Positions 45,015-57,189 of a stretch of 64,000 nucleotides of DNA are shown piece by piece; within the stretch, counting starts at the first letter, position 1; every line of letters begins with the position of its first letter. Made by a program: the position numbers and the translations under genes. The DNA is taken from positions 36,634,001 through 36,698,000 of the forward strand of contig NC_091667.1 in assembly GCF_042453785.1 (NCBI RefSeq), written 5' to 3'. Origin of the DNA: Malus domestica. Taxonomy: Eukaryota > Streptophyta > Magnoliopsida > Rosales > Rosaceae. Under the pieces are notes generated by a model that was not told the DNA's origin, ran no database searches, and was given only the letters and a program-made list of their open reading frames with translations.

Positions 45015-46440
45015 ATTGTCTTTTAAACCATCGATTTTGTCAATTATTTTGTTAAGTTAGAGTTGTTTGCATAAAAAATTTGTCGTACGTTGCACATTAA
45101 ATTAAAAAAAAAATGAAATAATTAACGATTGAGGAGAGGTTAGATATAATTGAAAGTAAGAGAAGACAAAGTAAAACAAAGTCCAAAGTTGACCAGGCAT
45201 GGTTATAGCCTTCCCTTCTGATTAAGACATAATTAATATATCTAGTATTTTACCAAAAGAAATGAAAATTCAACAAGCTGCCTGCCTTCCCCATCTCCAA
45301 CTAATTGACTATTACGTACAGCCCCTCCCTCCACCTCCACCCCCACGAACTGACCTTCTCAGCCAAATATACAATTTCAAGTACCCACTTCTTATTCCCT
45401 AGTTTTGTTGTTGAAAACCAAATAGCTACTCTTTCCTGCATATGCCAACATACGAACAAGGCATGCATTAAAACGTGAAACTATCTTAAGGTAGGTACCA
45501 CATGGATGTCTAACAACATGAGGGAACTATTGCTCCATTTCACTTTCAAGATTTTTCTTTCACGTTCCATGTGAATTTTACTTTAAAAAGAAAGGGGACT
45601 GGACTATACTATGGGATGTGTCAAGTCACTGCCTAAACTCAACACAAGGATAACATGTCCTCGTCATCCATGCAAGTCGGATACGTAACCTCTTACTTAC
45701 ATGTCAAAAGAAAAACCATTGGGTTGTAGTACTAGATAGTGAATTTTACTTACACTATAATTAATACTTTTAATTTTTTGTTGAATAACTCAAGTGTCAA
45801 AGGATAATGGAGATTAATAGGTCGTAGTAATCCTTGACATGAGGATTCTATCATTTTTTCCGCATATATTCTAAATAAGTAAGCATGTCATTAATATTTT
45901 GATTTATGGTGCTAAACAAATGAATTAGAAATGATGCTATTTGGACCCCGCTTAGCGACCACCTTTAGGATACAAAAGGGTCACACATAAATAGACATAG
46001 TCCACCTCTATTTAGGAAACACTTCCAAATGTTGAAAAAAAAATTGAAATCTGAATAAATGTACTACATATTTTCAAAAGCAATCCTAAACGAGTCTTTA
46101 TAGCCTCTATAACTAAATTATTCAATATGAGAAACAAAGGAGTACTATTGTCTAATAATATTTACAAAAAAATAAAAATAAAAACTTTTTTTTTATCATT
46201 AAGGGCACTTTTTATTATTATCAAGGACATTTTTGTTTAATCAAAACTTCATGAATGACTCCTTTTTTGTTCTTTGTCTCGAAGTAAAAAAAATGTTCTT
46301 GGTACAAAAGTTTATCCTAATGTTTTTCGATAAGAAGGGTTTTGGATTGAGAAGCTTTTTAATGGTTCTCACCAGTTTTATCATCAAAAGCCCACCAAAA
46401 ATGGATTAAAATCTTAACAAGATTTTACAACTCTCCAGTC

Positions 46441-46653
46441 CAAGTGAAGCCCATCACCTCCTTGGCCCATATTTTGGGCTGCCCCTGCCTCCCTCCTCCG
46501 TCCTTCTTTTCTTTTTCGTTAAACCCTATTCGGTTTTTGTTGATAACATCCTTAAACCCTATCTGAGCTCCGACACATTTAGCGGTTTTAGACTCTCTCT
46601 CTCTCTCTCTCTCTCTGTGCAACCGTTGAGAGCGGAGCTCCACCTATTCTATC
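46441..46653 (+). promoter_or_regulatory. Site II + telo-box promoter of TOZ
   Basis: TGGGCY-type site II elements occur at 46448-46453 (complement), 46464-46469 (complement) and 46475-46480, and telo-boxes AAACCCTA at 46521-46528 and 46554-46561. A (CT)n tract at 46592-46617 leads to the ATG at 46654. This arrangement is typical of plant ribosome-biogenesis promoters and fits the encoded processome subunit. Confidence 0.75.
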
Positions 46654-49600
46654 ATGGCGTCTCTACCTCTGAAGAAGAACTACCGGTGCGTGCCATCTCT
46701 GCAGCAGTTCTACTCCGGCGGTCCCTTCGCCGTCTCATCCGACGGCTCATTCATCGCCTGCAAGTGCGGCGAATCCATTAAGATCGTGGATTCATCGAAC
46801 GCCTCGATTCGGTCTACCATTGAAGGCGACTCAGATGAAGTTACCGCTTTGGCCCTCAGCCCCGACAATAGGCTGCTCTTCTCCGCCGGTCACAGTCGCC
46901 AAATTAGGATTTGGGACCTCTCCACCTTGAAGTGCGTGCGTTCTTGGAAGGTAATTTCCTAATCAATTCAATTCAAATTAAATCAAATGCTTCTCTTTGG
47001 CTGCTGATTAATTAGTTACTATTACTAAAATGAAAAATTATTGGGTATGGCATTTTCGGTTTCGGAGTAGGGTCATGAGGGGCCAGTGATGGGAATGTCT
47101 TGTCACCCGTCTGGTGGATTGCTTGCGACTGCCGGAGCTGATAGGAAGGTTCTTGTTTGGGATGTTGATGGCAGCTTTTGCACTCATTACTTTAAAGGCC
47201 ACAAAGGGGTTGTTTCTAGTGTTCTCTTCCATCCTGATCCTACTAAACAACTTGTAAGCTCAATGTCCACATAGATCTTACCTGTCGTTTCCGCCTTTAT
47301 GTTTCCAGATGAAGTGGGATGAAACTACTTCTTTTGTGCATTTGTAACAACTCATCATGCTGACTGGTCTCTATTTTACTAGCTTTTCTCTGCAAGCGAT
47401 GATACAAATGTGCATGTTTGGGACCTATTAACCAAGAAGTGCGTTGCGACGCTTAATGCGCATAACTCAACAGTAACTTCTATGGCACTGTCTGAAGACG
47501 GATGGACTTTGCTCACAGCTGGAAGAGATAAGGTAAGGCCTGAACTTATCTTGGGTTCACTCAATACTTTAGTGCTAATTTTCTGTGACATGTGCATGCA
47601 TCTGTGTGCCTCAGTTTACACTTTTATTTTTTTCATTCAGTACCACCTAGTATTCTCTTTGTTTGTTCTGAGCCTTAGTCTTTGTAATAGAGGCGGCTAA
47701 GTTTGATCTGAGTGTGCGCCAATTAAATATTGTGACTGGGGTTGTTTTGGGTCATGAATGAGTAGATCATGGATAGTGAAGGGTTTCAGTGGCCAACCTT
47801 AACTAGTTTGTCTATACTGACATAAGAATATGCTTTTGTCTAATTATTTTTTTGTTATGCAATCCTGAATTTTTTTTGTCAACATATTTTCTCAAATGGC
47901 TACTTACTCTGTCTCACTGGAAAGCTCACTGAGCATTATTTATCCTGCTGTTTACTTTCCAATGCTGTTGATATGTTAACAAGATATTGATTGCTGAATG
48001 GTTTTAGGTTGTAATCTTGTGGGACCTTCATGACTATATCTGCATGAAGACTGTAACAACATATGAGGTTCTTGAAGCTGTGTGTGCAATCCCTTCTGGA
48101 ACTCCATTATCATCCTATTTGGGTTCCTGCAAGAAGCAAAGTGGGAAGAAAAGTGGATTACCTGAAATTTGTTTTATAACAGTTGGTGACCGTGGGATTG
48201 TACGGATTTGGAATTCTGAAGGGTAAATCCTAAGGGCGTTCTTATACTATTTCGTTTGACTTAATTTTGGTTATATAATTTTACTTATGTGTTAAATAAT
48301 TGTGAGTTTGTTTTTTATGGAATGGTTTGTTTTTTATGAGTTTGTTTACTGGTACTCTATTTATTTTGACAGTGCAGTTTGCCTATATGAGCAAAAGTCC
48401 TCAGATGTTACTCTATCTTCAGATGTGGATCAATCAAATAGGGGTTTCACCGCAGCTGTCATGCTTCCTTCAGATAAAGGGTTGCTTTGTGTGACTGCTG
48501 ACCAGGAGTTCCTTTTATATTCCCCAATTAAGTTGCCAGAGGGGACGCTGGAATTTGAATTGAGCAAAAGACTTGTAGGTTACAACGATGAGATTGTGGA
48601 TATGAAGTTTGTAGGAGATGAGGAACAATTTCTTGCTGTTGCCACAAATCTTGAACAGGTAAATGTATCGGATTCATATCTATCTTAAGTTGTGCATATT
48701 GATGGCTTTCAAGTAGAATTGGTTTCTACTAAATATGTAAGTTTCTTCGTTGTTATCTTAAAACCTTTGAACTGACATTTGGGTGAAAATTGGTTTTGAC
48801 ATTAAAATCTTCTATAAGAGGCCCTTTTTCAATCTGTATACCATTATGTATTTCCACCATGTATGTTCACAAAGATCCTTGCTTCACTGATGAGGATTTA
48901 GAGCTGGTGCATGCAAATCTTCTTTTATGAATATTCTGATATAGATGATCACATTCTTTGTTTTTAGTGTGTTTTGTAGCTGAATATCCATCTGTTAATT
49001 TCCAGTTGTCTTTTATTTGGGAATTATTGTCGTTGACATTGTTCGCAAGTGTACATTTTTTGTTGTTTTCCTGTGACCTGGTCCTATCTATTTGAAGTTG
49101 GGCGAAGTTACCATGTGTGTGCATGCGTATATGTGTGATTAAGAAATATGTGTTATGTATTTGGTTATTGATGTATTATTTAATCTGGAAACATGCAGGT
49201 ACGAGTATATGACATTGCATCCATGTCATGTTCGTATGTATTGGCAGGTCATACCGGAATTGTTCTATGCCTTGACACCTGTGTATCAAGTTGTGGAAAA
49301 CCACTTATTGCGACCGGAAGCAAAGACAACACTGTAAGTTTCAGTTTCTGTTCTTCTCATAGGGCAGTCATATAGATTGCATGAACTCTATTAGAGACAA
49401 CAGCTGTGTGAAAACACTTCATTCTCACCCCTCCCCTGTGAATCGCTCTCTTTCTCTATATCGCCGTGTTAATAAGTGGTTTGTTCGCATTTCTTACTCC
49501 ATTATCTGTAGGTTCGGTTGTGGGATTCAGAAAGCAAATGTTGCCTTGGTCTTGGCATAGGTCATATGGGAGGTATTGGAGCTATTGCTTTCTCAAAAAA

Positions 49601-52214
49601 GCGGAAAGACTTCTTCGTTAGTGGTAGTAGGTGAGCACTTATGCAGCTTATCCTTTTACCAGCATTCTGTCTTACGGTTTGTTTACAATTGTAACCTAAG
49701 CTATCTTTGGAGTTACTGGTGATGCTTTAAATAGTTGAAAGATTACCCTATTGGTTGCAACCTCAAGGAGGATACTTCTATTGAGCTCTATTAGGTGCTT
49801 AAAATGACCTATATCATTTCTTTTTCAGTGATCGTACCCTCAAGGTGTGGAGTTTGGATGGTCTTTCAGACAATGCGGAAAAACCAGTGAATCTGAAAGC
49901 AAAGGCCGGTGTAGCAGCCCATGATAAGGATATTAATTCAGTAGCTGTTGCACCAAATGATAGTTTAGTTTGTAGCGGCTCCCAGGTTTGTAAGCTTTGA
50001 GGCACTGCTTCTTTGATTCTATCATTTTTATCATATTTCTATTTATAGTTGATGTTTCTTTGGAAGAAAGGAGGATCCTAAATACGCTGAATGACACTAC
50101 CTTATTAAACTTTCTGGGTTTTCATTGATCAGGATCGCACTGCTTGTGTATGGAGGCTTCCGGATCTTGTACCAGTAGTTGTACTTAAGGGTCATAAAAG
50201 GGGAGTTTGGTCTGTAGAGTTCTCTCCAGTTGATCAATGTGTTATAACGGCTTCTGGTGATAAAACAATAAAGATATGGGCCATATCTGATGGTTCATGC
50301 TTGAAAACATTTGAAGGGCATACGTCAAGTGTATTAAGAGCATCATTTCTTACTCGTGGAACCCAATTTATTTCTTCAGGTAATGAGGCTTAGTTCCCGC
50401 TTTGGTTCTTTTCACATCCTTGAAACTCTGATTATATACGCATCGACTATGTTATCATTTTCAGGTGCTGATGGGTTGGTAAAACTATGGATGGTCAAAA
50501 CCGATGAATGCATTGCTACGTATGATCAGCATGATGACAAGGTGCTGAAAATATGTATCTCAAGTTACTTGTCACTATAATGCATATTATAGGCTACGTC
50601 ATTAGATATATTCATATATTACAAGATGTTAAAAGTTATAGCTTAGAAGTTAGGAATTTGAAATTCTCGTCATTGTCAATCATTTACACATGACCGTCAT
50701 GTTGTAGTCACATCTATAGATGTTCTAATCGGTTCATTGAAAGTTCTCTACAAGATTGGATAATACACGGGAAAACATGTGATATTCATGTAGTAGTCAA
50801 GTTGTAGGTTGGACCCTTGGATTATAGCAACTAAATAGGTTGGGTGAGATATCTTGATGTTGGTCTTCTTCCTTTCTTCCCCACCAAGTAGGTTTTGCTT
50901 TCCTTGTTATTGACAGGATTTACCCTACAGGTTTATGCCTTGGCTGTCGGAAAAAAGACAGAAATGCTTGCAACTGGCAGCAGCGATGCTGTCATCAATA
51001 TGTGGTATGATTGTACTGCTTCTGATAAAGAGGAAGCTTTTCGTAAGGAGGTGAGTTATCACACTGCTTTTATTTTTGGTGTATAGAGGTAATACGGTTT
51101 CATCAAATGCAAAATCTTAAAAATTGAACGGATTCATCTCTAAGCCCATTGATATTATATTTAACTGAATTTCATTAATAAGTCAGATAAGGTTATTGAA
51201 AGATTTGGTCAAAAGATTTATAGTTATATTGATAGGTGAAATCTTAAGATATTAAATGTGGATAAATATTCCTCCTAGGCAAACCCGCACGGCACCAGAT
51301 TATCAATTTGTATTTTCTTTATCTAGTTATGTCAAATTCACTTGATATATATAGTGGAAATTTTCATGATTATACAGGAGGAAGGTGTTTTAAAGAATCA
51401 AGAACTAGAAAATGCTGTATTAGATGCTGACTTTTCTAAAGCAATTCAAGTTGCATTTGAGCTTCGCAGGCCTCATAAGCTTTATCAGTGCTTTTCTGAA
51501 ATCTGGAGGTTTGCTTTTATCTTCTCTTTATGTTTTTTTTTTTTTCCACTTGCTGGTTGTCTCGTAAACTTTGAGAATGTAACCTATTCAAATTGTCTGC
51601 AGGAAGAGAGAAACTGAACAGCAGATGGAGAAAGCCCTTCTTGCCCTCGGCGAGGAAGAGATCAGGCTACTATTTGAATATGTTCGAGAATGGAATACAA
51701 AGCCAAAGCTCTGTCATGTTGCACACTATGTGCTTTTCAAAGTCTTCAACATCCTCAGTCCAACAAAGATTAATGAGGTAGTTGTCTTTGCTGTACATAC
51801 CTTTGTGCCCGCGTCTAATTAAGATTACAAAGAAAAGCACAGCGCTCTATAGATAGCTCAAGGCTTGACAGTGATTTTTGGTTTTGTCAGATAAAAGGCA
51901 TTGGGGAAATCCTTGAAGGTCTCCTCTCGTATTCTCAGAGGCATTTTAGCAGAATGGACAGGCACGAAACAAACACGTATTTGGTGAACTACACTCTGAC
52001 TGGAATGTCAGTCATTGAACCAGAGACAGATACAAGAGTATTGCAGGACAAGTCTTTGATGCACTCCGCTGCGGACGATGAGAATGGGACGTTAATAAAC
52101 GTACCTGAAGATGAGGAGCGAAAGACCTCTGAGTGGTTGAAAGAAACGGCAGCTACGAAAAAACGGAAGTCAAAGAAATCGAAAGATGGTTCCAGTAAGA
52201 AAGTTAAGGCATAG
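46654..52214 (+). CDS. TOZ: TORMOZ/UTP13 (TBL3-like) WD40 subunit of the U3 small-subunit processome
   Basis: Nucleolar WD40 protein needed for 18S rRNA processing; Arabidopsis TOZ mutants arrest as embryos. Fourteen exons: 46654-46950, 47071-47253, 47383-47532, 48008-48222, 48373-48658, 49199-49333, 49512-49630, 49829-49985, 50133-50379, 50465-50541, 50931-51050, 51378-51508, 51603-51777, 51891-52214; 871 residues, near the family length. The chain has at least eleven WD repeats in two propellers (e.g. GHSRQIRIWDL, GADRKVLVWDV, SDDTNVHVWDL, GSKDNTVRLWDS, SGDKTIKIWAI). The Utp13 C-terminal helical domain (about 690-790) follows with LLALGEEEIRLLFEYVREWN. It ends in a Lys-rich nuclear signal (KKRKSKKSKDGSSKKVK). 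The promoter matches its role. Confidence 0.94.
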
Positions 52215-53072
52215 AAGGCATTTGCAAGTTTTGGTCCTTGTAATGTATGTTTTATACTGTAATGGCATCTTGCAACATTAACGTACTCCATTTCGGTCAT
52301 TTCGACTTAGCATTATTATTTGACACTAAAATAGGTTTTATGATATTTCTCTTGTAAACATTTTCTGAACGGATCAAAAATTGCGGATAAAAAAAAAAAA
52401 TCATTAATGACATGATTTTAATTGCGATTATGGCACAATTCGTTACAAGTCAATTTTTGAGCAAAATGCAACTGTTGGACACATGAATCATGTCCTACGG
52501 TGGGGGATTATTGCAAGGAAATAGATTTTATGTTGGCTTTTTGTTGAAATTTGCAAAATTCGATAAAAAATCGTAGGTTATATAGCTCAGAGTTTATGAG
52601 AAAAATGATTGCAAGAAAATAGATTTTATGTTGACGTTTTGTTGAAATTTGCAAAACCGACTAAAAATCGTAGGTTAGCTCACAATTTATGAGAAACATG
52701 CAACTGTTGGGTTAATATATATCCAAATCTGACAAAAAAAATAAAAAATAATTTCAAGTGAGAAGAATAAAAAGTGAGGAACGTATGAAATGGCCAAGGA
52801 ATTAGGAATGTAGCAAGTGAAAGTGAAGGCGAAACACTGATTAAAAAGCATCCATAAAATGCCAGAAAAAGAAAACTAAGACGACAACATCATATATCCA
52901 TATCCCTCCTTCCTATCTCTGTTTGGTCCCCATCATTCTTCCTTACTTTTACTGCTAGTCTGCTACACAAAATTCAAACGGAGGAACAAGCAAGATTGAC
53001 TTGTTCAGGTATCAAACAAATAAAGAAATGTAACTCCACACAAGATTTAACAGTACACGAACGACCCCCTTT
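52215..53072. other. Convergent intergenic with 99-bp tandem repeat
   Basis: Holds the two 3' UTRs. A unit starting ATTGCAAGRAAATAGATTTTATG at 52509 recurs at 52608 (period 99) with about 85% similarity, including TTGTTGAAATTTGCAAAA and AAAATCGTAGGTTA. No gene. Confidence 0.65.
52509..52700. repeat. Imperfect 99-bp tandem repeat
   Basis: Two copies, 52509-52607 and 52608-52700. Each carries TAGATTTTATGTTG, GTTGAAATTTGCAAAA, AAATCGTAGGTTA and ATTTATGAGAAA. Copies differ by small indels and substitutions. GCAACTGTTGG before and after the pair hints that the duplicated tract is slightly longer. Confidence 0.7.
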
Positions 53073-56000
53073 CTACGGGAATGTGAAGGATCCCCCAATT
53101 CCGCTGGCACCCGAAGGGGGATTGATTGCCACCCAAAGAAGAGAGATGGTAATCGCAATGAGCCCTGACCACACATAAACAATGGTGGGCGTCTTCCCTC
53201 GTCTCCCCATCAACCCCTTGGCAAACGGATACAGATGCGCTAATACCCAGAAACTGAAGAACACCCCGCCAATTAACCTGCTCCATTCTGGTATTTCGCT
53301 GTATATTGTGCGGCTGAACCCAACTGCTATGCCGATTAAGTTGACCATCATGATTGTTATCGGCGGTATCATGAGAGAGGACCATTTCACAATATAGAGG
53401 TCAGCAAACTCATCATCCTCGTCATCGCCACCCGACTTTGAAGTTAAGGTGAAAGAGATTTCAATCCCTGCAATTACTTTCAGTAGCCCCTGAAGCACAG
53501 CAGCAAGGTGCGCACTAGTCCCTCCAATCAACCAAAACTGCTCGTTTCTCCACCACTCCTCTAGCTCGATGCCAGACCATTTAATCTCAAGGATGGCAAG
53601 CATGCATAGAGTGAGAGTAATAGCCAAAAGGTAAGTCAGGAAACTAACGTTGAGGTTCTGCACAATGAACTGACCCGAGAAGAGGGATAGCGCCGGGAGG
53701 AAGCAGTAGACGATAAGAAAGATGGAGGTAAAGGGGTAGATACCCACATTAAGGTATGCTATCCTTTGCAGAAACTTCATTCTTGAGCTGGCTAGGAGCG
53801 CGTTGTTGCGGGAGAAGAAAATCTCAACTGAGCCAGTAGCCCAGCGCAGAACCTGATGCAACCTATCTGTAAGATTGATAGGAGCGCTTCCACGGAATGC
53901 ATCTCGCTTGGTCACACAGTAAACTGATTTCCATCCTCTGTTATGCATCCTATATCCAGTGACCACATCTTCAGTAACTGATCCGTAAATCCACCCTACG
54001 CGCTCTCCCCACTCAGTCTTGTCTTCATACCAGCACGAAATGACACTGATTGCCTCTGCAACAGTAGAGGCATCAAGAAGCTCACGGGGAATGGTGAGAG
54101 CACCAGGTGGGCGTCCATTCTTCACAGCTGGGTGATCTGCTAGTGGACGACCTTGGAACTCTGCCACTGGAATCGAATCAATGAGGAAAGTTGAGTTCCC
54201 AAACCTCTTAGGCAGCAGGGAGAGATTCATCTCTTCATCATCAGAATCACCCATTCTTAAGGATCGGTTTTCTTCAGAGGTATTCTTTCTGCGACGAGAG
54301 AAGCAGCAACTGCAACAACCAGGGTGAGTGTCTTTTGACCGAGGTGGGTCAAAACCATAAAGGGCAACTCTACGAAAGAGACATCCAGTTCCAACATAAA
54401 CTGGGCCCTGAAGTCCATCAAGAGCTCGCATATTGACATCAAAGAAAACAGTGTTGTGATTGGCATATCGGTCTGAAGGGTCGATACCCTCAAATCTCTG
54501 AGGGAACTGGACATAACAAAGGCGGTCACCACCACGATCCATCATGAAGCACATGCCCTCCCTCATTGCCTGAGAGTTGTAAATATAATGGTCACAGTCA
54601 AGGTTGAGAATGAACGGGCCATTGGACATGATGGCAGAGGCCCGAACGAGGGCATTCATGGCCCCTGCCTTCTTGTTGTGATCATAGCCTGGGCGTTTCT
54701 CACGCGACACATAAACAAGCATGGGAAGACGGATATCAACATCTGTGAGGTTGATGAGCCTAGCATCATCATCAGCTCCATGCAGCGGTTCATCACTGGG
54801 AGGTTTCAACATCACCTGCATGGCAAATAAATGTTAGCCCTCATGTTGCCCTACTTGTTATAGTGTGCACATACAAAATATGTAAGAACAATAAATCATC
54901 TGCAGTTAGAACAAAATAATATAGGTTACCAGGACTAGAGGAATACCTGTATAATACCAGCATGGTCACCCTTAGAATGCTCGGGTGAAGCAGTCAACCA
55001 AGTCCCTGGCCAGTGCGTTCCATCAGCCATCCACGTTGCTTTGGGAATCTTCACACCCTCCACTGGTTCGTCCTCCCTGTTCTCTCTTTGAAGCTTCATG
55101 GCCTTGATTTCTTCCCGAGCATGATAAGCATCTGATCGTCGGCGTATAGATTCAGGCAGTCCATTGATCCGAACCTTGAACTCATCATATTCACGTTTTA
55201 CCCTTCTTCGGTCCTTGACAAAGTCAGGCAGCACTTTGTTCTTGTATGGATCCCTCTTCAAACTGAAGTAGGATTCAGGATTCCTGGGTTCAATAGCATG
55301 TTTACGGCAGAATGGTGCCCATACATTAGCAAAACTAGCAGCTTCTGCCATGGCCTCAAAAGTTAAAAGGGCACCTCCATCATCAGAAACATAGCAAGCT
55401 AGCTTTTCAACAGGGTAATCAGTAGCTAGAATAGATAAGATAGTGTTTGCAGTGACAAGTGGTGGTTCTTTGTCTGGATCTGCAGTGGACACAAAGATAT
55501 CTATGCCTGGAAGATCAGATTTCCCAGAGGGGTTATTGGGACTAGGTGTTTCAAATTTCTCCTTCAAGACATTAAGATCTGTCGAGCGATTGATTGGACA
55601 GAACTTCGGCAGTTGGTCAAGAAGCCAAGAAAAAGCAAACCATATCTCACAAACAATTGACATTCCCCAGAGCCACATTGCATCAGTATTTGGGTGATCG
55701 ATCCTCCATGCCAAGAACATCCCAAGGACACCCATACGAACAAAAATAAGAAGCCTGTGAACACATAAGTAACAGAGAGAAAAAAAAGGCAATTATTTGC
55801 AGGGCAATGAAAAGAATGACCTCAAAAGGAATATCACCACTCACCAGGCAGATAAACAGCGAATGAGTCTGGATATTTTGGAAATATCTATAAACAATAG
55901 CATAAGCATGCACTTTATGAATACACACTATATATACATGAAAAAATAAAGCAACTTCCATGCAAAATAACTGGTCATGGAGCTATCGATCTATCAGTAG

Positions 56001-57189
56001 AACTACACCAAGATGTTGCTCATTAGACAATTAAATTTTGGAGCGGTGACACATAGGTCGAAAGCATTCTCCAATCTAAAACATCAACCATTGATCACAT
56101 GTGATCACTACCTTACGCTTACAGTCATGGGACTACATATGTGTACTCTAGGGATCTTCTTATCACTTAATGTAGAAATGCATCTCAACGAAAGTCAGAT
56201 GTGGCATGGTGATGTGTTGAAGTTTAAAGTTTTGCATATGAGATTGCCATCATAACCTAGTATATCTTTAGCTAAGGAGGTAAAGAGTGGACAAGCATAA
56301 GGTAAGATATGTACCTATACGGGCTTATAATAGCTGCAGGTATTTTTATTTTCCGCGTGAGTGGCCTCCATGGTTTGTTAAACAACTCTGCTCTATCAAC
56401 GACTTCATCTTCTTTATCATCTCCAAAACCTCCCTCCTTGGGCCATATGGCATTCCCATACCCATAAGTTCCCTTTGTTTCAAAGAGCCACCGGTTGTGA
56501 TCAAAATCCCCAGTTTGACTCCTTGTTAGCACTGACTTTGTTGACTTCATCAGGGACAATCTCCTCTCATTTTTAGACAATACTTTTGGCAGAGGAAGTG
56601 GGAGCGGTGGCCGTGCATCGTTATCCGCACCCACATCATCCAAATCTGTGATTTTGTACGGTTCCTTGCATCCAGGGCAAATACCACCCCCAGTTTTCAC
56701 AGCATCTGTATAGCAATCCCGGCATATTTTGTAATCACACTCACAAGGAAGAATATCCTCCCCGCGTCCATCGCTCATCACCTTTGCATCACAGCCAGGA
56801 ATTGCACATGATGAACCTTTAGCACCAGCCATCTGAGGATGGTTTGTTTCAGATTCGATCACCTTGTCCATAAGATGAGCTCGCGTAACACTATTAAATC
56901 CGCCCGTAAAAAGGGAATTGGACACATATTGCTCTTCAACCTTCTGTGAGATGGATGGATCCATGGGCTGGTTATCCGGGGTTGGTGGTATGTGCACTGT
57001 ATAGTTCATATACTCACCACTCCCAAGTTCACTGTCGAGATCATCCCTGGAGTAGCTGATGTAGCGACCCGAGGACGTTCTGCGGCCAAATGTCACAGTT
57101 GGAGGGACTGGAGTCTTGTTGTTGGAATCAGGCATATCAGAGTTTGATGACATATCCGAGCGGCTCGGCTTAAACGATCTGGACGCCAT
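53073..57189 (-). CDS. CSLD3: Cellulose synthase-like protein D (CSLD2/CSLD3-like)
   Basis: GT2 processive glucan synthase used in tip-growing cells such as root hairs and pollen tubes and in cell-plate formation. Three exons (57189-56315, 55754-54947, 54815-53073), 1141 residues, the usual CSLD size. A zinc-finger-like region spans C128-C174 ([11 protein letters not shown]...CPGC). Membrane helices follow near 293-305 and 322-340. Catalytic residues are DDGG (415-418), DCD (634-636), TED (842-844) and QVLRW (882-886), all intact. Six C-terminal helices follow. The CSLD-specific insertion [11 protein letters not shown] sits near 728-738. The intron number and positions fit CSLD2/CSLD3. The exact paralogue is uncertain. 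Confidence 0.95.

Larger units (their letters stand above)
43202..46440. other. Divergent intergenic region 4CL / TOZ
   Basis: Holds the 4CL promoter with its paired repeats and microsatellites (43340-43670), the family 1 MITE copy C, a half MITE (44049-44110), a Copia fossil (44123-44721) and a SINE (44825-45014). From 45015 to 46440 I see AT-rich sequence without repeats I can define and no gene. Confidence 0.6.
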
